Positions 27,163 through 35,732 of a DNA stretch of 64,000 nucleotides are shown here, piece by piece; the first letter of the stretch is position 1; every line of letters starts with the position of its first letter. Both the position numbers and the translations under genes were made by a program. The DNA comes from Thalassobaculum sp. OXR-137. GTDB lineage: Bacteria; Pseudomonadota; Alphaproteobacteria; Thalassobaculales; Thalassobaculaceae. The stretch lies in the NCBI RefSeq assembly GCF_034377285.1, contig NZ_CP139715.1:4572001-4636000 (forward strand). Direction: 5' to 3'. The notes beneath the pieces were generated by a model. It made no database searches, had not been told where the DNA came from, and worked only from the letters and a program-made list of their open reading frames with translations.

Positions 27163-28521
27163 ATGATTCGCCCCCGTTCCATCAGCGGCCTGCGGGAGTT
27201 CCTGCCCGCCGAGCAGATCACCTTCAACCGCTGCGTCGAGATCGTGCGGAAGCATTTCGAGCTGGCCGGTGCGGTGCCGCTCAGCACCCCGGCCTTCGAG
27301 CTGCGCGAGGTGCTGCTGGCCAAGGAAGGCGGCGACAGCGTCGACCGGCAGGTCTATGGCGTCCACCGGATCGCCGATGGCGGCGAGGACACCGACTTCG
27401 CCCTGCGCTTCGACCTGACCGTGCCGATGGCGCGTTTCGTCGCCCAGCACGCGGGCGAGCTGGTCTTCCCGTTCCGCCGCTATCAGATCCAACCGGTCTG
27501 GCGCGGCGAGCGGGCGCAGGCCGGGCGCTATCGCGAATTCATCCAGTGCGATATCGACGTGGTCGGCGACCAGACGCTGAGCCTGATCACCGATGCGGAG
27601 ATCCCGGCGATCATCGACGGCATCTTCAAGGAAATGAATATCGGGCCGTTCCAGATCCGCATGAGCAACCGCAAGCTGCTCGAGGGTTTCCTGTCCGGCA
27701 CCGGCATCCCATCCGGCTCGATCTCCGACGCCATGCGGGTGATCGACAAGATCGACAAGGTCGGCCCGGACGAGATCCGCAAGGAACTGGCCGAGACCTA
27801 CAAGCTCGACGACAAGCAGCTCGACCTGATCATGGCTTATGTCTCCCTGCGCGGCCCGGCCGAGGAGGTGATCGCGAAGCTGCTGGAACTGGCGCCGGCC
27901 GACAGCCTGAACGAGACCTACGCCGCCGGCGTAGAGGAATTGACCACCGTCGCCCGCGCGGCCGCCAGCCTCGGCCTGACGCCGGAGACCTTCATCCTCG
28001 ACCTCTCCGTCGCCCGCGGCCTCAGCTACTACACAGGCACGGTGTACGAGACGACCCTCGTGGACCACCCGTCCATCGGCAGCATCTGCTCCGGCGGGCG
28101 CTACGAGAACCTGGCCGGGCTCTACACCAACCGCAAGCTGCCGGGTGTCGGCATTTCCATCGGTCTGACCCGTCTGGTCACCCGCCTGATGGAGGCCGGG
28201 CTGCTGCCGGTCGAGCAGGCGACGACCGCGCCGGTCCTGGTCACCGTGCTCGACCAGGACAAGCTGGACCGGTACCTGACCGTGGCGGGCAAGCTGCGCA
28301 AGGCGGGGATCGGCGCGGAAGTGGCGACCGAGCAGCGCAAGATCGGCCAGCAGTTCAAATACGCCGACCGCAAGGGCTTCAAGCTGGCCCTGGTCGCCGG
28401 CGAGGACGAGTTCGCCGCCGGGACCTGGCAGGTGAAGACCCTCGCGTCGGGCGATCAGGTGGTGGTCGAAGAGGAAAAGCTGGTTGAAACTCTGAAGACC
28501 ATGCTCTCCGTCCAGCCATAG
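27163..28521 (+). CDS. hisS: Histidyl-tRNA synthetase
   Basis: A 452-residue class II aminoacyl-tRNA synthetase charging tRNA-His. Motif 2 is in FRRYQIQPVWRGERAQAGRYREFIQCDID. The HisRS-specific motifs VARGLSYYTGTVYE and SGGRYENLAG are present, and motif 3 is GVGISIGLTRL. A C-terminal anticodon-binding domain starts around APVLVTVLDQDKLD. The Arg in RGLSYY that is lost in HisZ regulators is kept, so this is a synthetase and not the ATP phosphoribosyltransferase partner. It stands alone between unrelated genes. Confidence 0.9.
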   Translation: MIRPRSISGLREFLPAEQITFNRCVEIVRKHFELAGAVPLSTPAFELREVLLAKEGGDSVDRQVYGVHRIADGGEDTDFALRFDLTVPMARFVAQHAGELVFPFRRYQIQPVWRGERAQAGRYREFIQCDIDVVGDQTLSLITDAEIPAIIDGIFKEMNIGPFQIRMSNRKLLEGFLSGTGIPSGSISDAMRVIDKIDKVGPDEIRKELAETYKLDDKQLDLIMAYVSLRGPAEEVIAKLLELAPADSLNETYAAGVEELTTVARAAASLGLTPETFILDLSVARGLSYYTGTVYETTLVDHPSIGSICSGGRYENLAGLYTNRKLPGVGISIGLTRLVTRLMEAGLLPVEQATTAPVLVTVLDQDKLDRYLTVAGKLRKAGIGAEVATEQRKIGQQFKYADRKGFKLALVAGEDEFAAGTWQVKTLASGDQVVVEEEKLVETLKTMLSVQP

Positions 28522-28620
28522 ACCGCCGACGATCGCCACATCGCCGGGAACCGACTTCATCGTTTATTAAGTCAGTGCGTGCATTTTGCACTGCAACGCA
28601 ATGACGATGAGTGTCTTTCG

Positions 28621-29019
28621 ATGAAAGCGATGCGCGCGCTTCTTTTGGCCTCAGTCCTGGTCGTGCTCAGCGCCGGCTCCGGATTCGCCGATACGGAGCT
28701 GTCCCTGAACGAAAAGGCGACCCTGCAGGCCGCCATGCAGCGCCATATCGACCGCAGCCTGGTCGACGGCACGATCCTCTACCTCGATCGTTCCAGCGGC
28801 GATGTCCGTCGGCTGCATCCGGTGACCGCCCACCCCATGATCCTGATCTACGGCGCGCATTTCGTGCTCTGCTTCGACTTTCGCGACGACGCTGGCGAGA
28901 CCGTGCCGATCGACTACTACATGGCGCGGCAGGACAACACCTATACGGTGTTTCACACCGCAGTGGCCGACCGCACCCTTCTCCAGGGCCTGATGGCGTC
29001 CGGAAAGGTCACGAGGTAA
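28621..29019 (+). CDS. Small exported protein of unknown function
   Basis: A 132-residue protein not assigned to a family. A clear Sec signal peptide covers about residues 1-22 (MKAMRALLLASVLVVLSAG, cleavage after GFA). The mature part is about 110 residues with a mixed composition, two aromatic clusters (IDYYMARQDNTYTVFH) and one Cys. The stop is two bases before the GTG of the following sensor kinase, so the two are coupled. A periplasmic accessory or ligand-binding partner of that kinase is an inference from context. A GTGCA-TTT-TGCAC palindrome lies in the upstream region. Confidence 0.75.
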   Translation: MKAMRALLLASVLVVLSAGSGFADTELSLNEKATLQAAMQRHIDRSLVDGTILYLDRSSGDVRRLHPVTAHPMILIYGAHFVLCFDFRDDAGETVPIDYYMARQDNTYTVFHTAVADRTLLQGLMASGKVTR

Positions 29020-29021
29020 TC

Positions 29022-30599
29022 GTGACCGAGACTGTCGCGGCGAAGACCGACCCGGGACTGCCCACGCGGCCGCGCTGGACGCAACGGCTCTACGTCCGGT
29101 TCCTCGCCGTCATCAGTCTCGCCTTCCTCCTGATCATCGTCCCCTGCTCTTGGCTGATCTTCGGCTTCATGCACCGCATGGATAACGAGCTGCTGACCAG
29201 CCGCATCGGCAATCTGTCCGCCCGCGTCGCCAGCGCGATCGACCGGCACGACGCCTATGTGGATCCGGCCCTGGCAGGCGATCTGCTGGCCCCCCTCGCC
29301 TCCGACCGGGCGTTTCTGTGCGCCGAACTCAGGAACGGCGAGACCGTTGCCGTCGCGCTGCCGCCGGCCCAGGGCTGCGTGGCCGGAAACGGGGGATACT
29401 CTCTCGAGCTTCCCATCGACGACCGGGGGGACTGGATGCTGCGGGCCGACTTTTCCGATGCGGAACTGGTCGAGATCCGCGAGCTGGAGCTCCTGCTCGG
29501 CGTGTCGGCAATCTCCATCGCCTTCCTGGCGGCGCTCATCGCCGGCGGCCTGTCGTTCCGCTTCCTGATCCGCCGCCCGCTGAACCGCCTGACGGACGCC
29601 ATCCTGCGGTCGGCCAGATCCGGGACGCGGCACATCGTGCACTGGAACAGCCGCGACGAAATGGGCCTCATCGTGCACGCGTACAACACCCTGGTGGTGT
29701 CGGAGACCGACCGAGAGCGCCAGCTTCAGGAGTCCTTCGCGCAGATCCAGGCATCGGAAACCGCGCTCGCCACGCTGAACCAGGAGTTGGAGCAGCGGGT
29801 GGTGGAACGCACCGTCGAACTGGAGATCGCCAAGCGCGAGGCGGACCGGGCCAACGACTCCAAGACCCAGTTCCTGTGGTCGATGAGCCATGAACTCAGA
29901 ACCCCGCTCAACGCCATCATCGGGTTTTCGGAGATCATGTCCCGGGAACTGTTCGGACGGATCGAGCCGGGCCGCTACAAGGAATTCGCCGACGACATCC
30001 TGCACAGCGGCAAGCACCTGCTCAAGGTGATCAACGACCTGCTGGATATCGCCCGGATCGAAGTCGGCCGGGAATCCCTGTCGGATCAGCCGACCGATGT
30101 CGCCTCACTTCTGGCGGAAACCCTGCGGGTCATCGCCCCTCTCGCCCACGAGCGCGGGGTTCGGCTCGACTCCAGGATGGACCGCAACCACATGATGCTG
30201 CTGATCGACCCGATGAAGATTCGGCAGATCCTGATCAACCTGTTGGGAAATGCGGTGAAGCATACACCCGTGGCCGGCATGGTCTCGGTCGATGTCCGGA
30301 TCGAGCCGGACGGGCGCATCGCCCTCCTGGTCGAAGATACCGGCTCCGGTATCCCGGCAGAGTCCCTGGACGAGGTGATGGAGCCGTTCGGCAGGGTCGA
30401 AGGCCTGTCCTCGCCCCTGGAGAAGGGAACCGGGCTCGGACTTCCGCTGGCGCGGAAGATGGCCGAACTTCACGGCGGTGCGCTGACGCTGGAAAGCGAA
30501 TGGGGTGTCGGCACCCGCGTCACCGTCCACCTGCCCGCCGACCGGTACCTCGCTGACCGCGACCAGCACGCCCTGGCCCAGACCGGCACCGGCAACTGA
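29022..30599 (+). CDS. Membrane sensor histidine kinase
   Basis: A 525-residue kinase: TM1 around 26-48, a ~100-residue periplasmic domain with two Cys, TM2 around 152-174, HAMP, a coiled coil, HisKA with the His in WSMSHELRTPLNAIIGFSEIM and an HATPase with LLGNAVKHTP, VEDTGSGIP and GTGLGLPLARKMAELHGG. The start is GTG at 29022, two bases after the upstream stop, with GAGGT in the site. There is no receiver domain and no response regulator next to it, so its partner is encoded elsewhere. The only likely operon mate is the small exported protein. Confidence 0.9.
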   Translation: MTETVAAKTDPGLPTRPRWTQRLYVRFLAVISLAFLLIIVPCSWLIFGFMHRMDNELLTSRIGNLSARVASAIDRHDAYVDPALAGDLLAPLASDRAFLCAELRNGETVAVALPPAQGCVAGNGGYSLELPIDDRGDWMLRADFSDAELVEIRELELLLGVSAISIAFLAALIAGGLSFRFLIRRPLNRLTDAILRSARSGTRHIVHWNSRDEMGLIVHAYNTLVVSETDRERQLQESFAQIQASETALATLNQELEQRVVERTVELEIAKREADRANDSKTQFLWSMSHELRTPLNAIIGFSEIMSRELFGRIEPGRYKEFADDILHSGKHLLKVINDLLDIARIEVGRESLSDQPTDVASLLAETLRVIAPLAHERGVRLDSRMDRNHMMLLIDPMKIRQILINLLGNAVKHTPVAGMVSVDVRIEPDGRIALLVEDTGSGIPAESLDEVMEPFGRVEGLSSPLEKGTGLGLPLARKMAELHGGALTLESEWGVGTRVTVHLPADRYLADRDQHALAQTGTGN

Positions 30600-30616
30600 G
30601 CGGCGGACCGCGACCG

Positions 30617-31141
30617 TCACGCCTCCGCGAACCCGATCCAATCCGCATGGGCCTTCAACCGATTGGTCAAGGCTGCCGGATCGTCCCGCGGGATCGGGTC
30701 GATGCGGATTCGCGACAGACGCTTGCTGGCGAAGTACCAGATCCCGTTGACGCGGCGGCAGGCATCCTCGTAGTGGCCGTAGCCGGTGAAGCCGCTATGG
30801 CCGGGCGCCTCGATCGGCTCGCGGCCGTCGAGGAACTGGACCACGTCGACCATCGCCCAGACGGCCCGTGCCCGATCCGGCCCGTCGAACGCGATCTCGG
30901 CCATGTGACAGTGATGCACCGTCAGCGCCTCCTGCAGACGGGCGCTGGCGCCGGCGACGAACTGCGAGGCGGTCGAGCCGGTCGGGGCCGACCCGAACCC
31001 CTCGAAGGTCGCTTCCTCCAGGAACAGCCCCGCCAGCCGATCCCACTGCTTGGTATCCAGGAAACGGCAGTACTGCGCCTTCAGCGTCTTGATCTTCTCG
31101 CGGTCAACCAAGGTCTCGGCGGTGATGTGCGTCTGGGGCAT
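30617..31141 (-). CDS. NTF2-like (SnoaL-type) protein
   Basis: A 174-residue protein with a nuclear-transport-factor-2-like fold: an N-terminal helix and CRFLDTKQWDRLAGLFLEEATFEGFG, then VHHCHMAEIAFDGPDRARAVWAMVDVVQF and a final strand around RVNGIWYFASKRLSRIRID. Proteins of this group include steroid isomerases, SnoaL cyclases and aromatic dioxygenase small subunits, so the reaction is unknown. A GGGAGAG ribosome site precedes the ATG. It is divergent from the aminotransferase gene with 86 bases between, so the two may share a control region. Confidence 0.75.
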   Translation of the reverse strand: MPQTHITAETLVDREKIKTLKAQYCRFLDTKQWDRLAGLFLEEATFEGFGSAPTGSTASQFVAGASARLQEALTVHHCHMAEIAFDGPDRARAVWAMVDVVQFLDGREPIEAPGHSGFTGYGHYEDACRRVNGIWYFASKRLSRIRIDPIPRDDPAALTNRLKAHADWIGFAEA

Positions 31142-31227
31142 CCGGGCTCTCCCTTTTCAATTTTCCCTATTTTCGTCAGTCCTAGCGCAAGCGCACTCTA
31201 TGTGGGAACGCATGAAGGGGATCCGCC

Positions 31228-32172
31228 ATGAACGATCTGACCGCGCCCGACGCCCGGACGGCCGCCGATAGCGGCGCAGACTTCTCCAAAGGGGCGGCTT
31301 TCTGCAACGGCCGCTACGTCCCCGCCGGCGAGGCGTCGATCTCGATCATGGACTGGGGTTTCGGCAAGTCGGACGTGACCTACGACGTGGTCCATGTCTG
31401 GGGCGGCGCCTTCTTTCGCCTGGAGCACCACCTGGCGCGGTTCGAGAAGTCGATGGCCGGGCTTCGCATGTCCATCCCCTACTCCCGCGAAGCGATCGCC
31501 GGCATCCTGACCGACTGCGTTCGGCTGTCGGGCCTGCGGGAGGCCTATGTCGCGATGATCGCCACGCGCGGCGTGCCCCTGCCCGGCATGCCGCGCCGCC
31601 CGAGCCTGATGCAGAACCGCTTCTATTGCTATGCCATCCCGTGGATCGACGTGATCCCCACCGACGTGCAGGAACGCGGTGCCCACCTGATCGTCGCCAA
31701 GACCCAGCGAATCTCGCCGGAAAGCGTCGATCCGACGATCAAAAACTTCCATTGGGGCGATCTGGTCCGCGCCATGTTCGAGGCGGAGGATGCGGGGGTC
31801 GACAACGCCGTGCTGCTCGACGCCGACGGGCTGGTGACCGAGGGACCCGGATTCAACGTCTTCATGGTCAAGGACGGTACCGTGGTCTCGCCCGACCGCG
31901 GCGCGCTGGAAGGGATCACCCGGCAGACGGTGTTCGATCTGTGCGACGCGCTCGGCATCGCCTGGGAGATTCGCGCCATCACCGCCGACGAGCTCCGCGC
32001 CGCCGACGAGATCTTCACCTCGACCACCGCCGGCGGGGTCATGCCGGCGGCGCGCATCGACGGAACGATTCTCTCCAACGATCGGCCCGGTCCGATCTCA
32101 GCCCGGCTGAAGGAGACCTACTGGGACTGGCACCGCGAGGGGCGGGACGCCACGCCGATCGACTACGGCTGA
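31228..32172 (+). CDS. Class IV aminotransferase, (R)-selective amine transaminase-like
   Basis: A 314-residue PLP fold-type IV enzyme. The Schiff-base Lys is in PTIKNFHWGDLVRAMFEA. The sequence tracks known (R)-amine transaminases (Arthrobacter ATA-117 and Aspergillus fumigatus types) closely: ISIMDWGFGKSDVTYDVVHVW, FFRLEHHLARFE, IATRG, TEGPGFNVFMVKDG, ALEGITRQTV and TTAGGVMPAARIDG. Branched-chain and D-amino-acid aminotransferases share the fold but not this whole pattern. It would transfer an amino group from an (R)-amine or D-amino acid to a keto acid. The natural substrate is unknown. Confidence 0.85.
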   Translation: MNDLTAPDARTAADSGADFSKGAAFCNGRYVPAGEASISIMDWGFGKSDVTYDVVHVWGGAFFRLEHHLARFEKSMAGLRMSIPYSREAIAGILTDCVRLSGLREAYVAMIATRGVPLPGMPRRPSLMQNRFYCYAIPWIDVIPTDVQERGAHLIVAKTQRISPESVDPTIKNFHWGDLVRAMFEAEDAGVDNAVLLDADGLVTEGPGFNVFMVKDGTVVSPDRGALEGITRQTVFDLCDALGIAWEIRAITADELRAADEIFTSTTAGGVMPAARIDGTILSNDRPGPISARLKETYWDWHREGRDATPIDYG

Positions 32173-32327
32173 TCCGCAGCAGGCGGACCAGGGGAGTTCG
32201 AGGAGAGCGGCCGTTCACCCCTCCCCCGGGTACCGGGACTACTCTGCCGGCCCATCGGCCGCGTTAAGGGAATGCTAATCGACTTGCCTCAAATTAGCTC
32301 CGTATCTGTTCTAGACGGAGTTTCCCT

Positions 32328-35300
32328 GTGGCCTTGTCCTGGTTGAGCGTAAAACCGAAGCACCAGGTGCTGATCGGCGCTGCGATCGGCCTGGTGGCGC
32401 TCATAGGTATGGTCTCCTGGGACCATTGGCATGACTACAATCAAGAACTCGACTCGATCGAGTCCAGGTCCCGCCGCACGTCGCAACTGCTCGCTCAGCA
32501 CACCGCCCGTGTCTTCGAAGGCATCGATTCCGCCCTGCGCGAGACGGTTCGGATCCGTCAGGAAGCGCGGGACGGCGCGCTGACACCGCTGGAGATCCAC
32601 CGGACGCTGAAGGCCGTCCATGGCGGAACGCCTGTACTGAAGACCCTGGGGTGGGTGGATCGGGAGGGAAATCGGCTCGCCACCTCCGGCTCGGCCAATC
32701 CGCCCCCGCTGAACATTTCCAAGACACCCGGCTTCAGGGCCGTCCGCAGTCTCGACGGTCCGTCCGCCGAGTCCTACGTGTCGGAGGCGTTCTACTCGTC
32801 CACGCTGCAGGCGACCGTATTCTTCGTCGGCTACCGGATGACGGACAAGGAAGGCACGTTCGACGGCCTGATCTACGGAACCGTCGATCCGTCCTATTTC
32901 AGGCAACTCTTCAAAGCGGCCGATCTCGGGCTTAGTGCGGTCGTCACCCTGTCGCGCTCCGACGGCCGCATCCTGGCCCGGTACCCTTTCGATGGCGACC
33001 CCGCGAACCTGCAGGTTCTCGAGCCGGCGCTGGACATCGGAGTGATCGACGAAATCGGCTCGGGCTATCTACGCGTCGAAGATGCCGCCAGCGACATCGA
33101 CCGGCTCGTCGGCTTCGCACCGACCGGCGATCGACGGTTCGTTCTATCGATTTCGGTAGACCACGCGCCAGCCCTGGCGTGGTTCAAGGCGGCCTTCGCT
33201 TCTGATTTCTGGCGTCTGCTGCTCGCCGTGGCGCTCCTGATCGGCGTGGCCGCCGCCCTGATCGTACAGATCCGGCAGCGCGAAGCTGTCGCCCAGCGGC
33301 TGCGCGACAGCGAGGGCAGGTTCCGCGACTTCGCCGAAGCCTCCGGCGACTGGTTCTGGGAAACCGACGCCGAGCATCGCATGGTCTGGATGTCCAAGGC
33401 GGTCGAGCAGGCGTCCCACGCCTCGCGGCAGTGGCATTTGGGCAAGCGACGCATCGACATGTGCGCCCGCGAGCTGATGGCCTCGCCCTCGGCGATTCAG
33501 GATCACCAACGGGTTCTGGACCAGCACCTTCCATTCTCCGATTTCGAGTATCCCCGGCGCTCGCCCAGCGGCATCCGATGGATCCGGACCAGCGGCGTTC
33601 CGATTTTCGGGACGGACGGAACCTTCGTCGGATACCGGGGAACGGCTCGCGACATCACCGACTTCATCGACGCCAAGGAGCGCCTTCGGGACGCCACCAA
33701 CGCCATCCCGGGCGGCTTCATGCTGTTCAACGACGCCGACGAACTCATCTACCGGAACGCGCCGTCCCAACACCCCACCGGCATCGGCTTCGTTGAGCGC
33801 ATCGGCGATACGTTCGAAACCATGATCCGACGCGTCGTCGGTCTCGGCATGATCGAGGAGGCCCAGGAGAATCCGGAGGCCTGGATCCGCTGGCGGCTCA
33901 AGCGGCACGCCGACGCCAACGCCACCACACTGATCCATATCAACGGCCGGGCCATCGAGATGGTCGAGCGGAAGACCTCCGATGGCGGCCGAATGCTCCT
34001 GCGTTTCGACGTTACCGATCGCGAGATGGCGTATGAGGAGATCCGCCGGGCCCGCGATGCCGCCAATGCGGCCAACAAGGCGAAGTCCGACTTCCTGGCC
34101 AGCATGAGCCACGAATTGAGGACGCCTCTGAACGCGATTATCGGTTTCGGCGAGATCCTGCAGCGGGGTGATCTCCGCTCGCTCTCCGAGAAGCAGGTCA
34201 CCGAATACAGCGGCTATATCGTCTCCAGCGGACAGTTGCTGCTCAGTCTGGTCAACGACGTTCTCGACCTTTCGACGGTCGAGGCCGGTCAGATGAAGGT
34301 GACACCGCAGACCACCCATGTCGCGCAAATGATCGAGCGGGCGGTCACCAGCGTGCGGCCGTTGGCAGAGCAGCGGGAAATCGACCTGCAGGTCGAGATC
34401 GACGACGCGATCGGCCCGGTGCTGGCGGACAAGCAGCGCTCGATCCAGGTGCTGCTGAACCTGCTGTCCAATGCGATCAAGTACAACACCGTCGGCGGCA
34501 TCGTGCGGGTGCATGTAGAGCAGGACCACAACCACATCACGATCTCCGTCACCGACTCCGGCCCCGGGATCAGTGCGCTGAAGGCGGCGCGGCTGTTTTC
34601 CCCGTTCGACCGGCTCGGTGCCGAATTCGGCAGTATCGAGGGTACCGGCATCGGCCTCGCCCTCAGCAAGAAACTGGCGATGGCCATGTCAGGCCAGATC
34701 GGCTATCAGCCGGCCCAGCCCAACGGCAGTACCTTCTGGCTGAGCCTGCCGCGCAGCCGCGAGGCCGCGCCGAGGGAGGAGATCGCTCCGGCCTCCGGCC
34801 CCGAAGCGGAACCGGAGCAGGCCGAGACCGTCGGGGGTTTCACCCTGCTCTGCATCGAGGACAATCCGATCAACGCGCGGATCGTCGAGCATGCGGTAAG
34901 CTCCCTGCCCGATGTCCGGTTCGTGGAAGCGGCCACCGGGCTGGAGGGGGTCGATCGCGCCACGGAGTTGCGACCGGACGTCATCGTGCTGGACCTCAAC
35001 CTGCCGGATATTTCCGGACAGGAGGTGCACGCCCTTCTCCGCGCCAATCCGGAGACCAGGGATATCCCGGTCATCGCCCTGACCGCGGCTGCCCTGACGG
35101 ACGCCGGCGCCCAAGGCAAGGGTGCCAGCTTCTTCCGGTATCTGACCAAGCCGATGGACTTCGGGATCTTTCTGAGCGCCGTTCAGGCTGCGATATCCCA
35201 GGCCGCGCCGGGCGACGAGACCGTCGAACCGGACGGACCCGCGGGAGCACCGTTTGCCGACAAACTCACCACCGACCGGTGGATCGACCCCGAACGTCTG

Positions 35301-35642
35301 GCAACGCTGCAGAGCATCACGCCGCCAGAGGTCTTCGCACCGCTCCTCCGCTCCGCCTGCTCCGAGATCGAGCAGCGTACGGCAGAGTTCGGCAACACCG
35401 TGATCCGGCTGGATACCGGCGAGCTGGCGCGCGAGATCCACGCGCTCCGCGGCCTGTGCCTGAATATCGGTGCCCCCAAGCTGGCCGCACTTGCCGGCCA
35501 GCTGGAGGATCTGGCCTGGGCGGGTGACCGCGCACCGATCGAGCAGGCCGCGTCGGAGATCAAGGCCTACGGCGGTGAGACGGTCGACGCCCTCACCCGG
35601 TACCTGCAACGCGCGCCGCGGACCTCCGTCAACGCGGCCTGA
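32328..35642 (+). CDS. Hybrid sensor histidine kinase (Cache-like, PAS, REC, HPt)
   Basis: A 1104-residue kinase: TM1 (~13-30), a ~260-residue periplasmic region of the PDC/Cache-like type (LGWVDREGNRLATSG ... GTVDPSYFRQL), TM2 (~295-315), PAS (~327-445) with a WFWETDAEHRMVWMS opening, a second PAS-like unit (~455-565), HisKA with His595, HATPase (GTGIGLALSKKLAMAMSGQ), one receiver (Asp in LDLNLPDISG) and a C-terminal HPt-like helical domain (EIHALRGLCLNIG). The GTG start at 32328 is supported by GGAG seven bases upstream. No partner gene is adjacent. Confidence 0.92.
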   Translation: MALSWLSVKPKHQVLIGAAIGLVALIGMVSWDHWHDYNQELDSIESRSRRTSQLLAQHTARVFEGIDSALRETVRIRQEARDGALTPLEIHRTLKAVHGGTPVLKTLGWVDREGNRLATSGSANPPPLNISKTPGFRAVRSLDGPSAESYVSEAFYSSTLQATVFFVGYRMTDKEGTFDGLIYGTVDPSYFRQLFKAADLGLSAVVTLSRSDGRILARYPFDGDPANLQVLEPALDIGVIDEIGSGYLRVEDAASDIDRLVGFAPTGDRRFVLSISVDHAPALAWFKAAFASDFWRLLLAVALLIGVAAALIVQIRQREAVAQRLRDSEGRFRDFAEASGDWFWETDAEHRMVWMSKAVEQASHASRQWHLGKRRIDMCARELMASPSAIQDHQRVLDQHLPFSDFEYPRRSPSGIRWIRTSGVPIFGTDGTFVGYRGTARDITDFIDAKERLRDATNAIPGGFMLFNDADELIYRNAPSQHPTGIGFVERIGDTFETMIRRVVGLGMIEEAQENPEAWIRWRLKRHADANATTLIHINGRAIEMVERKTSDGGRMLLRFDVTDREMAYEEIRRARDAANAANKAKSDFLASMSHELRTPLNAIIGFGEILQRGDLRSLSEKQVTEYSGYIVSSGQLLLSLVNDVLDLSTVEAGQMKVTPQTTHVAQMIERAVTSVRPLAEQREIDLQVEIDDAIGPVLADKQRSIQVLLNLLSNAIKYNTVGGIVRVHVEQDHNHITISVTDSGPGISALKAARLFSPFDRLGAEFGSIEGTGIGLALSKKLAMAMSGQIGYQPAQPNGSTFWLSLPRSREAAPREEIAPASGPEAEPEQAETVGGFTLLCIEDNPINARIVEHAVSSLPDVRFVEAATGLEGVDRATELRPDVIVLDLNLPDISGQEVHALLRANPETRDIPVIALTAAALTDAGAQGKGASFFRYLTKPMDFGIFLSAVQAAISQAAPGDETVEPDGPAGAPFADKLTTDRWIDPERLATLQSITPPEVFAPLLRSACSEIEQRTAEFGNTVIRLDTGELAREIHALRGLCLNIGAPKLAALAGQLEDLAWAGDRAPIEQAASEIKAYGGETVDALTRYLQRAPRTSVNAA

Positions 35643-35732
35643 GACCGCTCGGCGGTCCGCCCCCAACGCCATCGAAGCGCCGGAGGCGGATACCGGTAGC
35701 CGTCCTATAGACGGCGCGGAAGGTACTGCCGA

